A DNA stretch of 64,000 nucleotides from Flammeovirga sp. EKP202 (GCF_014534745.1 NZ_JACVVP010000004.1:124001-188000); one strand, 5' to 3'. Counted from the first letter of the stretch, positions 28,201 through 37,192 are shown. Notes: a model not told the origin generated them from the sequence alone. Program-made: numbers and translations.

Positions 28201-31200
28201 GATATCAATTTAGATGATTTTGGACCGTTTACAACATTTGAAGGTATTGGTGTTTGGGCTGGTAAAGGTGTTTCAAATAATATTTTTAATCCTTCAAAAG
28301 CGGTAAAAGAGAATAACAACCAATTAGGAATTGTTGAGTTACAATATACTTTTACCTCCACGAAAGGATGCTCTAAAACTGAAACAATCAGTGTCAACAT
28401 CACTGACCCGGCAGATGTATTTGCAGGTCCTACTCAAGAAATGTGTATTGCTGATGAAACGTTAGTTGTACAAGGAGCATCTCCTTCGGGTGGTGTTTGG
28501 AGTGTAGAAACGAATGGAGCTACAATTACAGCTAATGGAGTTTTCTCTCCTTCAGCACCGGGTACTTACACCGTGGTTTATACACATGGATCAGGAAGTT
28601 GTGAAGTAGTAGCAAAGAAAAATATTGAGGTACACGATATGCCTCAAATTTCGGCTGGTGAAGATATTGAAGTTTGTGTAAATGATGTTCCTTTTGACTT
28701 AAGACTAAAAACAGGAGCCATTTATATAGAAGGAAATAATGAGGTTTGGTCAGGAGAAGGTATTATTGATTTTGATAATGTACTTTTTGATCCTGCCACT
28801 GTAGATGTGGGCACTTATGAGATTTCTTTTGAGTCAACCAATCCAGTTACCCAATGTACTTCAACAGATCAAGTTTCTGTTAGAGTGATGCCTTTGCCAG
28901 TACCTAATTTTACATTGGCAACAGATGCAGCCTATTGTGTCAATCAAGAAGTTACATTCGTCAATACAACGCCTGATTTACCAGGTTTTGATTTAAGTTA
29001 CCGTTGGGATTTTGGAGATGGTATAGGTTCCACAGAAAAAGAGGGTACGCATACTTTCACAACTGTATCAGATGCAGTTGATGTTACATTGATTGTCACA
29101 ACGGATAAAGGATGTGAAACTTCAATCACTCAACAAGTACAAATCGTTGAGGCACCAAAAGCAGATTATGCACTTACTTATGATCCAAGTGGTTGTACAC
29201 CATTGGAGGTGACTTTTGATAATTTATCAGAAGGATATGCTTTGAATTATAGATGGGATTTTGGGAATGGCGTGATCTCAACAGATATGAATCCTGCTCC
29301 TGTTACCTACATCAATGAAGGCGTCACAGACACAACTTACTATATCTCATTAATGGTCAACAATATTTGTGGTACTGATATTAAAAGAGATTCAGTAGTG
29401 GTAAAAGCATTGCCAGATGTTGAATTTGTAGCGGTAAAAGATACATTATGTGCAGATGAATTGTTAGAGTTATTCAATTTATCAAATGGTAGTGTTGATC
29501 AGTATGAATGGAATTTTGGAGATGGATCACCACTTGTGAGAACGGCTGATAAAGGGCGAATTACACATGCTTATAAAAACGAGACCACCAATTTTGCTAC
29601 GTATACAATCACCCTTTCTGCATTTAATGACTGTGGTGTAGTAACGGAAAGTAAGAATGTAGTAATTAAGCCCAAACAATTATTTGCAGGATTTAATGTT
29701 ACTCCAACAGTAGGTTGTGAGGTCAACGAAGTCGTTGTACAGAGTAATCAAAAGCTAGGTGAAAATACTGTAATATGGGATTTTGGAGATGGAACTATTG
29801 TAGAGGACAGTGTAAGCTATTCACATATTTACACTACGGCTGCTACTTATACGATTACACTAACGGTAAGCAATGGATGTCATTCGGATACTTACAGTCA
29901 AGAGGTAGAAATTAGACCATCGCCTGAGGTAGATTTTGAAATCCAAAGTACAGTATGTCAAAATATCGGTTTAGAGTTGATCAATAACTCTCCAATACAA
30001 GCACAAAATACTTGGGATTTTGGAGATGGTAGTACGTATGAAGGGTATCAGCCTCCAGCAAAAATCTATGATCAACCTGGAGTTTATCAGGTCGCATTGA
30101 CGATTAACAATCCAGTGACAGGTTGTGGAAGAACATTGGTGAAAGAAGTGGAGGTGTTTGAGATTCCATCCTCATCTTTTGAAGCTCCGGCTCAAGTTTG
30201 TGGAGAAGATCAAACTACTTTTGTAGCAATAGAAGAAAATGCAACGGCTTACCTTTGGGAGTTAGAAGACGGTAGAGTTTTTACTTCTAAGTCTGTCGAT
30301 ATTGTAATGACAAACTCTCAAAACCTATCATTAACGGTCATCAATGATAATGATTGTAGTACGCAAACGACACAATACATTGAGGTGGTAGAAACACCTA
30401 TATTAACGACAACAATCCCCGATTCTTTAAATATCTGTATTGCCGGAACGGAAAAAATTTGTGCAGAACCGATTGATAATGTCACGCTCTATTGGAAAAA
30501 AGATGGAGAACGCTTAACTAAGGATGGTAAAAACTGCGTGACAGTGAAAGAGGATGGAGATTATGTTTTAGTGGCTATTGATGATGCAACCGGCTGCGTA
30601 TTTACAGATACCATGAAAGTGAACAAGTATCAATTACATTTACCTCAAGATGGAATATTCTGTGATACTGATGCTGATAATCAAATCTGTCCTACGTTTG
30701 ATGTGACTTTACTTAATCAAAGTGATTTTGAGTATGAGTGGACCAACAGAGAGACCAAAGAGAAAGTGTATACTGAATGTTTACCAACGTATGGTATGTC
30801 AATAGGTCTTCAAAGTTGGGATCTAAAAGTGACAGACGATAAAGGTTGTGAGTTATACGGTAATTCAGAATTCACAATTGTAGAAGAGTTATTTGTTGAT
30901 GTTGAGGACCAAGAATTATGTGATGATGGAGAACCTGTTTATCTGATTTCGCAAGATTTAAGTCATTATGATTTCGCTTCTTACCGTTGGTGGTCTATCT
31001 CAGACCCAACAACCATTTTAGGGTATGAAGGAACACTATTGACAACTGAAAACGGAAGGTATGTTGCGGAAGTAACAGATATACGATCAGGTTGTACAGT
31101 TCTTGATACCGCTAGAGTGACGGTTTATCCAGTACCTGATTTTACGATCATAGGTTATGACGGACCATTATGTCACTCATTAGATACTCTGATTGTAGAC

Positions 31201-33345
31201 AATACAAATATTGGAGGGTTAAAAGTAGAATGGTCGAGTGAAATGAGTTTTGAAGGTGATCCAAGTGGACTTTCCATTGTTGTAGATAAAGCCGGTGTGT
31301 ATTATGCTACTGTCACTGATACCAACAGTCCGTTACAATGTTCTTGGACTGAAATTGTAAATGTGGAAGCATATCCTGTACCTCAGCTTAATCTAAAAGA
31401 TACTACGATTTGTTCTGTTGATATTCCAGCAGAATTAATAGCAGAAGATCCAGAACATGAACCAGATATTAAATACCGTTGGTATAATATTGACGATCCA
31501 AATACGGTATTAAGTACAGAAGGCATCTATTATGCTGATCGAGCAGGTGTATATGCAGTAGAGGCTTATAATGAGAATTCAGGGTGTAGTAATTTTGATA
31601 CTGCAAGAGTAGCTATTGATCATACGCCAACCTTTACAATCTTAGGTTACGATTCTCCTACTTGTGAAGAAACAGTGAGGTTGTATTTAGACAAAACACC
31701 TTCCGATTCAGTAGCTGTAGTATGGTACAAAGATGGGGTTGAATGGCAGGGTAATGTTTATGAAACGGTTGTGACTGAAAGTGGAGCATACAAAGTCACT
31801 ATGACGAATATTACAAAACCTACCGCGTGTGCTTCTGAACAATTGATTACGGTATGGCTCAATGAAAAGCCTCAAGTTGTAGTAGATTCTATTGTGACTT
31901 GTCATGGAGATGAAAATGCCATGTTAAGAGCAAGTATTGATGTTGTAGATCTACAGGACCGTTATACATACCATTGGTATGATGTCTACAATAATCAAAC
32001 AGAACTTTACACCGGAATGGCCTTCCCTGTCGTAGAGTCAGGCTATTATTATGTAGAGGTTATTGATACTAAATCGAATTGTTTAGTGGCAAGTGATTCT
32101 GCATTAGCGACTTTAAATGCATTGCCAACCTTTAAGATTGGAGGTTATGATGGACCTATTTGTGGAAATAGTACTTCGCTAAGTATCGAAGAACGTAGTT
32201 TGGAAGGTGTCAGAGCAGAATGGTATTTAGAAGATGAATTGTTTGCAACGAATGTTCAACAATTGGAAGTTACTGAAAGTGGTCATTACAAAATTATTCT
32301 CACAGATACTACAAAAGCAACAAATTGTACCTATGAACAAAGTGTGCAAGTGGTTCTGAATGATTACCCTGAGCTGACAATCAATAATGGTATAGATACG
32401 CTTCAGGTCTGTAAAGGAGATGACTTTACATTAAGCTATCAGTCAGATCGAACAGTATCGGTGATTTGGAGTACAAACGAAACTACCGTTTCTGTGAAAC
32501 AGATGGCTGAATCAAGTCAATGGTATTCTATTGTAGCCACAGATAAAAATGGATGTCAATCAGAGCAAAGTATTTTTGTGAACGTTCAAAGTGTTGAATT
32601 TGAATTACCTGCTTCGGCATTGGTATGTTCTAATGCTGAAAACACAACGGTATCTGTAGTAAGTGGTTACAAGTCTTATGCATGGGAAGATGAAACTGGA
32701 ACTATCGTTTCTCAAACCCCAGAATTAAGTACAAATATCAAAGGTAGATACACGCTTACAGTAACAAATGCTTTGGGTTGTACACTGCAAAAGTCAATTG
32801 ATCTCAAAGATGCAAACGATGAGACTCTGGAGGCATTGAATTTCCCAACAATTTGTGATGATGATATTTCCACCACCATTGAAGTTACACATGGTTTTAA
32901 ATACTATTATTGGGAAGGGGCTTCTAACTCTACAGGGCCAACTTTTGAGGCGTATGAATTAGGGACTTACAGTCTAACAGCGGTAACAGATGGAGGTTGC
33001 GAGTACTATTTAGAAATAGAAGTGACTGACTGTTGTGGACCTAAGATAGACATGGATGAAAATGATAAAAATAAAACAATCATATTCACTCCTCACTCAA
33101 CTCCAGGAAAGAATGATCTCTTCTCTCTAAAATACAAGTACATTGAGAATTTTGAAATGAGAATCTATTCTAGATGGGGCAATGAAGTCTTTTACACTAC
33201 TAATCCTGATGAAGCTTGGGATGGAAAATCTTTAGGTCAACAAGCACCGTCTGGAATTTACCAAGTGATTATTATGTACACCGGATGTTTTGAAGGTGGT
33301 ACGATTGAAGAAAAAGAAGTAATCCAACTTTACCTAGCTGATTAA
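22240..33345 (+). CDS. Giant modular adhesin secreted by the type IX system (3701 residues)
   Basis: An 11.1-kb intact gene. Order of modules: signal peptide (1-24); SBBP/beta-propeller-like repeats (about 45-435, with repeated DAFLVKMDPTG- and YYGGSSSDEG-like units); an Ig domain (about 447-540, QWYF..GYYKC); a long series of PKD-like/Ig-like domains (about 540-2230) with recurring L-P-spacer signatures such as LPVVSIS and TAT-like strands; five classical PKD domains (near 2254, 2337, 2423, 2512, 2590, each with the WDFGDG/WDFGNG motif); and a series of paired Ig-like super-repeats (about 2885-3390). It ends in a C-terminal domain of about 100 residues (3602-3701) with NDLFSLKY, IYSRWGNEVF and APSGIYQVII, which is the gliding-motility/CHU_C type IX sorting domain. 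Known family members such as SprB are exported by the type IX system and anchored or displayed on the surface. Its product should be an adhesin or gliding filament; the ligand is unknown. It is cotranscribed with the next gene. Confidence 0.95.
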   Translation: MNYNFLKPILWLLIITLSIQGHAQTFPFSGHDGSSPTKVVDVKNATYYGHTGDEEIRDMAIGSDGSIYFVGKTSSDDLIASPGAEQTQLNNGDASGLSDAFLVKMDPTGLQRQWGTYYGGSSSDEGNSIVFHNDHIYMVGTKSDQAFITKYDANGRLIWEKSNFGEADKSHAIDVVVANSKIFVIGYYWGKSEGNNAFIASFNSNGNLQDEKTIIGDVAFLSSITTDGQNVYLSGMVFDNTEFPTSGNNIAIDNEAFVAKVNNNNVFQWVEAVGSRVGENTIPIYYDNTDSELVVATEERGNVKVYKINPSNGTLISEVVSSYGGTKDETVESLVVDTKGNIFITGITESNDLISSSDQGIYQQSFGGEKDVYVTKFDNNGSVNWSTYFGSTATDEGLSITLNSNDAIYVGGMASSQQGIATDVAYDKEYNGARDGFFSEFHDLYFITQPKNQKVGFNGTATFTAQAEGSVLNEQLSYQWYFSLDGSTNWTTVSGGNGTTLTITGATNEDRGYYKCVAYSPKLDAVVHSNNARLNVISITASDTEFCLDGTSILATVDFSGEDNITDVTYSWTALPSATAGLPSNTNQSTIEVFPTYAGSYTYTANVNYKDSGDPQQLTVSITLIVLPIPYVDATNMKTAFCSGEETDIELKAIFQYDVNDNDPNNILDPNNWKDDPSRTVHFSWVVDENTDVDGYEDDQIRNTNNSSQNSIRQTLHNLSSTDQKVTYHIAVELEGGCPTDPPVDVIVYALPEVDAGNDLIFCQGDERQLLSGFTPSDGVWTGTGIEKVGNDYYFNPQTSGTGEFTLTLTSTDANNCVNSDQITATVKSLPILTLNAQADEISSGSEASIDFSSTIPEVTFNWVVKNKVNVSGATEGTTTVTNGQYTLKQTLTNTSFVQGEVTYEVTPIADNCEGVPKEITIIVVPTPTVGGIEDVFVCSNELEEVDLTGDVANTIYHWEVIENSGNLGVSDGSSQTKWPIQIENTTNQTQIVKYEITPEVNNSFGAPQEVIVTVYPEVTSIVNNQSTQICSNENANVLISSLLQSTSLTYTWRVTNQSTSFSMAQYTGTINNNDGSSITLLAEKIENLTSQDQTVQFEVTTLANNCEGQKATFAITVLALPEAKIKTTGSPAEICGDAQIRLEAETQNAQTGTTYQWLKDGAEISGATATTLTVTEQGIYTLRVIYNSCEAVSDPFEVIQASSVQAKITPLTRTDFCFDDNIAVTLSSDNTAQNYIWYKDGVEIDRGTAQITVTTEGVYKLETIDEGGCTSQPDEVTITRLAKPTALIAADQLTYCIGDNIQTTFTVNTSNATGTYQWMKKDDSDVFIDLSGMTSSTLTATELGEYAVRFETTEGCVVTSNTLKIENHPEVIIDAGEDKMVCQEDQIQIGTSAIANYSYQWNPITASAPNLSDNTSAMPQVQPTQSNAAGDYIYELTVIDNNTGCSTTDQVTVNISELPVASISVSNKAIWCGNETIDTDLTAEVSNLSNLEGVVYSWENQNGDDLGSDITINVTTTGTYFLTVQTKDNCSVKTSLEITQYEEQLPVLTVDGIATDSKEICEGESVKLKVAPYDANLTYTWLDANENEVGQGEEISINTAGSYKVKVTIGSGCEEVSSDVDIIVKPLPVVSISTSNALGYCIGESIDVTMEASSTEMDSYQWYKNGEVLSGETTASLTTTTSGTYSLIVTKDGCISLQSNELIIQEYDYPTASISADQLAFCKGLEIRATFTATSDNADTYQWQKKDQSDNFIAISGETGSTFIATEIGKYRVVITSPQGCATPSEEKEVREIDLPSVAIEITQGAGVICENDFAELSLPLDPTFTYTWYRDNVEIPNETANILIVTTEGDYHAKVTQNTGNVNVTCEVDTDPVEIIVQPLPVLVIDNPGAICQWDSRQLTVGKSPDDVNFGEIVLEEWSGTDITPDGIFTPSRGDETYTLTFKYQFKYNGAVASCEQTASITITVDPLPVVDLSPLQTSFCNTDIDINLDDFGPFTTFEGIGVWAGKGVSNNIFNPSKAVKENNNQLGIVELQYTFTSTKGCSKTETISVNITDPADVFAGPTQEMCIADETLVVQGASPSGGVWSVETNGATITANGVFSPSAPGTYTVVYTHGSGSCEVVAKKNIEVHDMPQISAGEDIEVCVNDVPFDLRLKTGAIYIEGNNEVWSGEGIIDFDNVLFDPATVDVGTYEISFESTNPVTQCTSTDQVSVRVMPLPVPNFTLATDAAYCVNQEVTFVNTTPDLPGFDLSYRWDFGDGIGSTEKEGTHTFTTVSDAVDVTLIVTTDKGCETSITQQVQIVEAPKADYALTYDPSGCTPLEVTFDNLSEGYALNYRWDFGNGVISTDMNPAPVTYINEGVTDTTYYISLMVNNICGTDIKRDSVVVKALPDVEFVAVKDTLCADELLELFNLSNGSVDQYEWNFGDGSPLVRTADKGRITHAYKNETTNFATYTITLSAFNDCGVVTESKNVVIKPKQLFAGFNVTPTVGCEVNEVVVQSNQKLGENTVIWDFGDGTIVEDSVSYSHIYTTAATYTITLTVSNGCHSDTYSQEVEIRPSPEVDFEIQSTVCQNIGLELINNSPIQAQNTWDFGDGSTYEGYQPPAKIYDQPGVYQVALTINNPVTGCGRTLVKEVEVFEIPSSSFEAPAQVCGEDQTTFVAIEENATAYLWELEDGRVFTSKSVDIVMTNSQNLSLTVINDNDCSTQTTQYIEVVETPILTTTIPDSLNICIAGTEKICAEPIDNVTLYWKKDGERLTKDGKNCVTVKEDGDYVLVAIDDATGCVFTDTMKVNKYQLHLPQDGIFCDTDADNQICPTFDVTLLNQSDFEYEWTNRETKEKVYTECLPTYGMSIGLQSWDLKVTDDKGCELYGNSEFTIVEELFVDVEDQELCDDGEPVYLISQDLSHYDFASYRWWSISDPTTILGYEGTLLTTENGRYVAEVTDIRSGCTVLDTARVTVYPVPDFTIIGYDGPLCHSLDTLIVDNTNIGGLKVEWSSEMSFEGDPSGLSIVVDKAGVYYATVTDTNSPLQCSWTEIVNVEAYPVPQLNLKDTTICSVDIPAELIAEDPEHEPDIKYRWYNIDDPNTVLSTEGIYYADRAGVYAVEAYNENSGCSNFDTARVAIDHTPTFTILGYDSPTCEETVRLYLDKTPSDSVAVVWYKDGVEWQGNVYETVVTESGAYKVTMTNITKPTACASEQLITVWLNEKPQVVVDSIVTCHGDENAMLRASIDVVDLQDRYTYHWYDVYNNQTELYTGMAFPVVESGYYYVEVIDTKSNCLVASDSALATLNALPTFKIGGYDGPICGNSTSLSIEERSLEGVRAEWYLEDELFATNVQQLEVTESGHYKIILTDTTKATNCTYEQSVQVVLNDYPELTINNGIDTLQVCKGDDFTLSYQSDRTVSVIWSTNETTVSVKQMAESSQWYSIVATDKNGCQSEQSIFVNVQSVEFELPASALVCSNAENTTVSVVSGYKSYAWEDETGTIVSQTPELSTNIKGRYTLTVTNALGCTLQKSIDLKDANDETLEALNFPTICDDDISTTIEVTHGFKYYYWEGASNSTGPTFEAYELGTYSLTAVTDGGCEYYLEIEVTDCCGPKIDMDENDKNKTIIFTPHSTPGKNDLFSLKYKYIENFEMRIYSRWGNEVFYTTNPDEAWDGKSLGQQAPSGIYQVIIMYTGCFEGGTIEEKEVIQLYLAD

Positions 33346-33346
33346 G

Positions 33347-34414
33347 ATGAAAAAGTTATTTGTAATATTATTTATCATAGAGGGGTTTGTGATCCAAACC
33401 TCTCTAGCACAATCTCCAATTTTTTCACAGTACAATACCGCTAATTTGTACACTAACCCAGCAACTGTGGGATTAGGAGGTAGTCCGTTTATCGGTAAAA
33501 TGGGCTATCGTGATCAGTGGAGTTCTCTGAATGGAGGTTTCCAAACTCAATACGCTAGTTTTGAAATGAATACGCTTAGTCGTTTGAATGTAGGAGCCTT
33601 GATTTCAAATGATATAACAGGAAATAATGGTTTGAATACTATCACTATGTCAGGCGTGGTAGGCTACACTATTCCTGTTAGCAAGCCAAGACGAATGTAC
33701 CGAGGTAACATGTCAAAAGTATGGTTTCTACAACCCGCAATGCAGCTCGGGGTGATGAATAAAGCCATTCGATCGCAATATCGTTACATCGATGATATTA
33801 ATAATGGAGGATCTACTGTGGATCAATTAAACGGTCTTTCCGATTGGTTTCCAGAATTAGGTTTTGGTCTAATAGCCACCAATAAATCGGTTTGGTTTGG
33901 TGTTGCAGCACATCATTTATTTCAAACCGGAAGGCAAGTCAATGATAACACGAAAGTACTAACAGCTTCACCTTTGAGATATACTGTACATGCGGGTTTT
34001 TCTCACCTTTTACCCAAAACGCAAGACCTCAATGTAGGGGGTAGTTTTATTGTGAGAATTCAAGGCGGTATTTATCAAGGAGACTTTACAGCTAATGCTT
34101 CAAAATCGTTAAGTTACAAAGACAAAACCTTTATTGTTGGAGCATCATTAGGTGTGAGAACTTTTATCAATATGCGTGATGAAGCCAATAGAGATGCATT
34201 GATTGTAGGGACCAACGTTCGTTTTAAGAATATAGAAATTGGTTATTCTTACGATTTTACCATATCAAGATTAGTTCCCTATACCATGGGTACAAATGAA
34301 TATTCTATCATCATTTATCCATCATTTGAAAAATCACAAAAGTGGGATAAAAAATATAAGAAAAAGAACAAGGTATACTGCCCTAAGTTAGGAACATCTT
34401 ATGTTTACAAATAA
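33347..34414 (+). CDS. PorP/SprF family type IX secretion membrane protein
   Basis: A 355-residue outer membrane beta-barrel protein of the PorP/SprF family. It has a signal peptide (about 1-21, TSLAQS) and the family-typical start QSPIFSQYNTANLYTNPATVG. Family motifs such as GYRDQWSSLNGGFQTQYASFEMN and the closing NVRFKNIEIGYSYDF are present. It starts one base after the adhesin stop codon. In Bacteroidota the gene for each SprF-like protein lies next to the adhesin it helps to secrete. It probably serves as partner for this giant adhesin. A strong terminator follows. Confidence 0.95.
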   Translation: MKKLFVILFIIEGFVIQTSLAQSPIFSQYNTANLYTNPATVGLGGSPFIGKMGYRDQWSSLNGGFQTQYASFEMNTLSRLNVGALISNDITGNNGLNTITMSGVVGYTIPVSKPRRMYRGNMSKVWFLQPAMQLGVMNKAIRSQYRYIDDINNGGSTVDQLNGLSDWFPELGFGLIATNKSVWFGVAAHHLFQTGRQVNDNTKVLTASPLRYTVHAGFSHLLPKTQDLNVGGSFIVRIQGGIYQGDFTANASKSLSYKDKTFIVGASLGVRTFINMRDEANRDALIVGTNVRFKNIEIGYSYDFTISRLVPYTMGTNEYSIIIYPSFEKSQKWDKKYKKKNKVYCPKLGTSYVYK

Positions 34415-34450
34415 TAGATGCTTACTACTGTAGTCTATCCTCTATGTCTT

Positions 34451-34494
34451 AAGGCCCGTTTGTTTTTCAATTGCAAACGGGCCTTTTCTTTTTA
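34451..34494 (+). terminator. Terminator of the adhesin-PorP operon
   Basis: Perfect 12-base arms AAGGCCCGTTTG and CAAACGGGCCTT around an 11-base loop, followed by T-rich sequence. Confidence 0.9.
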
Positions 34495-34581
34495 TTCAGG
34501 AATGGTTAGATAAATATTTATGAGAAAGTTAGAACGAATTTTGCCCTTCAAACTTCAATAAATAAAGCAATCCTAAATGAA

Positions 34582-37158
34582 ATGAGAAAACTAACACTAT
34601 TCATTGTCCTGTTAATGCTCAATACCACTTTGAAAGGACAAGATGACCAATTACAGAAAGAGATCATTACAAAAAAGGTAAATGAGCATCTTATTCCAAT
34701 TCACCCTTCCTCTGTAACGGATTCTACATTTGAAGACCTGATGCCACTTAAGGAGATGATAGGTGATGACCGAGTAGTTTTTATTGGAGAAGCCGTACAT
34801 TATCTCGGAAACCATGTAGAAATGAATGCTCGTCTTGCTCAGTTTTTAATTCAAGAAATGGGGTTTGATTACATTTTGTTTGAATCAGGTTTTTATGATG
34901 TTGAAAAAGCACAAGAGAATATTGAAAAAGGAAAGGATGTTTATAGAGAATTAAGTTCTTCAGTTTTTGAATTTTGGAGTGCTACACTTGAGTTTCAAAA
35001 TTTACGTAAAGACATTGAAAAGTATCATGTGAAAGTAGGAGGTTTTGATTACCCTTCTCGTATGATAGGCGAGGATATTTATTACGATCTAAAAGGATAT
35101 CTTTCAAAAGAAGTAGAGGAGGAGCTACTACTAGATTGGTTTGATGCTTATTCCATCGTTTCGAGATGGGAACTTCCTCATAGTTTAACCGATTATTACA
35201 GGGCTTATCCAATTCTTCGAGAGGTTATTGCTCAAAAAAAAGTAACGACTCTTAAACAGAGAAGGCAACAATCATTTTGGTTAAGGGTATTGGATTCACA
35301 ACATGAATTTGTCCAATTCATCGAAATGTATCCCAATGTCAATTCAATTACGGAAAAAGAGTGGAAAGCGAAACATGCTCAACCAAGAGATGATACAATG
35401 GCTAAGAATGCATTATGGCACATAAAGCAAAATCCTAATTCAAAATTTATTCTATGGGGTGCTTCAGGTCACGTATCGAATGATATAAAAAGTCAACATC
35501 ATCCTGATTATAATACATTTCAATCTACTGGAGAGCAAATCATCAACAACTTGGGAAAGGAACACGTTACGGTACTTTCCACAACTTCGAGTTTTCCATC
35601 ACTCTATAAACAAGAAAATTATACTTTAGAACATGCTTTAGAGGCTTCTAGCTATTCTTACATTATGCTTCCGCTCCAATCTTTCAGTTCTTCAATATAT
35701 GGCAATGCATTTGGTCTTGAACCTTTACAATTAGAATGGAATAAGGCGAGTGATATTCTTTTTTATGCAGATACTTTAAGGGGTATAACAAGTTATGATC
35801 CACCTACTGATGATAAAGTTCGCTATATAGAAACGAACCATGAGGTAGATACAATTCTACAACGTATCATGACGACTAAAAATCTTGTGAAAGATGTACC
35901 TCAAAAGGAAGTATATTTATATAAATCAGTGACAAAAAAAAATCATGAAATCAAAACATATTCGGGGGTGATTACTGATCAAGAAAAAATGGAACCAATA
36001 CCTTTTGCAAGTATTGGTATTCCAGAAGAACATATTGGTGTTTCAAGTTTTGAAGACGGTTCTTTTTCAATTAATATACCTGCTTATATCATTGCGTTTA
36101 GAGATAGTCTTTTAGTGTCATGCGTTGGCTACAAGAAGAAAAAAGTAGCATTGAGTACACTTTCAAAAAATATCAATATACCGTTAGAAGTAGATGTTAA
36201 TGAATTAGCTACTCTGACAATTAGAGATAAACCTACTTCTTCTAAAAGGGTGATGAGAAAGGTCAGAAAAAGATTGAAAAGGAATTATTACCAAGACCCA
36301 TTTGCCTTTCAAGCACTTTATAAAAGTAGAGTATATGATGCTAAAAATGATCGTTTTCTATTAGTAGAAGCCATAGCAGATAAAAATGATACAAATGGCT
36401 ATCAGACTAAAGGAAAGGAACACAGTGAAAATAAAAATACCTCCGTATTGTATGCACAACTGACTCAGCTGAATAATGATACTGGAAAAAAGATGTCGGT
36501 ACAAAATCATCTTTTTAAGGAATATAAAGTGGGAGGTGGAGCAATGATTACAGAACCCGTTGGTGAATGGGGTATGAGTCAAGAGAAACATCTTTTTTTA
36601 GCTCCAAGAATTTGCCCAATCAACTTTCAGCAATACACGCTATTAAATGCTTTAAGAAAGCGACATTATGAGTTTCAATTATTAGAAGAGACAGAAACTC
36701 ATTTTGAATTATTGGCAACAGCAACCATTGAAAAAAATACTCACTTTTATAATACCTTAGCATGGTTTGATCCAGCAATTTTTCAAGTGAAATTAAAAAT
36801 CAATGCTGAAAACTTTGCCATCGAAAAATGGGAGCAATTGGCAATCTACCCGAACGATAAAAGTCAAGTTTTAGATGTGAATACCAATTACTTTATAAAT
36901 CTCCCAGAAGATTGTAGGTATCAAAAAGATCAGTTTATTTACGGTGATCCTGAAAAGGATGGGCAGTATCACCTCACCTATTGGAACCGTTACAATACTT
37001 TTTCTAACTATACTTTTAATGAAGGTATTGTACTTCATTTTTACCCTAATCAACAACTTAAATTGGGTAAGAAATTAGCCTTCAAGAAAAATAAAAAGAA
37101 CACTACTGAATTTTGGGAACAATTAAACGCAGTACCAGAAAAGGATATTATAAACTAA
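34582..37158 (+). CDS. Erythromycin-esterase-like protein fused to a carboxypeptidase-regulatory-like domain
   Basis: An 858-residue exported protein (signal peptide 1-20, ending LKGQ). Residues about 35-400 resemble the erythromycin esterase (EreA/EreB) fold: RVVFIGEAVH gives E70 and H73, and FDYILFESGFYD follows. The second conserved motif, HNxH in EreA/B, reads WGASGH (A294, H297), so one active-site histidine is replaced. Residues about 460-545 form a CarboxypepD_reg-like beta-sandwich (PIPFASIGIP, VSCVGY). The remaining 310 residues are an unidentified domain found in other Bacteroidota secreted proteins. Function and activity are unclear; it is not likely to be a standard macrolide-resistance enzyme. 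It converges on the class A PBP gene. Confidence 0.75.
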   Translation: MRKLTLFIVLLMLNTTLKGQDDQLQKEIITKKVNEHLIPIHPSSVTDSTFEDLMPLKEMIGDDRVVFIGEAVHYLGNHVEMNARLAQFLIQEMGFDYILFESGFYDVEKAQENIEKGKDVYRELSSSVFEFWSATLEFQNLRKDIEKYHVKVGGFDYPSRMIGEDIYYDLKGYLSKEVEEELLLDWFDAYSIVSRWELPHSLTDYYRAYPILREVIAQKKVTTLKQRRQQSFWLRVLDSQHEFVQFIEMYPNVNSITEKEWKAKHAQPRDDTMAKNALWHIKQNPNSKFILWGASGHVSNDIKSQHHPDYNTFQSTGEQIINNLGKEHVTVLSTTSSFPSLYKQENYTLEHALEASSYSYIMLPLQSFSSSIYGNAFGLEPLQLEWNKASDILFYADTLRGITSYDPPTDDKVRYIETNHEVDTILQRIMTTKNLVKDVPQKEVYLYKSVTKKNHEIKTYSGVITDQEKMEPIPFASIGIPEEHIGVSSFEDGSFSINIPAYIIAFRDSLLVSCVGYKKKKVALSTLSKNINIPLEVDVNELATLTIRDKPTSSKRVMRKVRKRLKRNYYQDPFAFQALYKSRVYDAKNDRFLLVEAIADKNDTNGYQTKGKEHSENKNTSVLYAQLTQLNNDTGKKMSVQNHLFKEYKVGGGAMITEPVGEWGMSQEKHLFLAPRICPINFQQYTLLNALRKRHYEFQLLEETETHFELLATATIEKNTHFYNTLAWFDPAIFQVKLKINAENFAIEKWEQLAIYPNDKSQVLDVNTNYFINLPEDCRYQKDQFIYGDPEKDGQYHLTYWNRYNTFSNYTFNEGIVLHFYPNQQLKLGKKLAFKKNKKNTTEFWEQLNAVPEKDIIN

Positions 37159-37192
37159 ATGAGGTTTGCAGGGTAAACGGTTTTTCTACCTT

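Noticed and set aside
28077-28403. 108-codon antisense frame inside the adhesin gene
   Set aside because: It is a shadow of the repetitive coding frame, with no start context or homologous features.
24000-33300. CRISPR or DNA-level direct repeat array in the adhesin region
   Set aside because: The repetition is at protein-domain level with diverged DNA and no regular short repeats with spacers.
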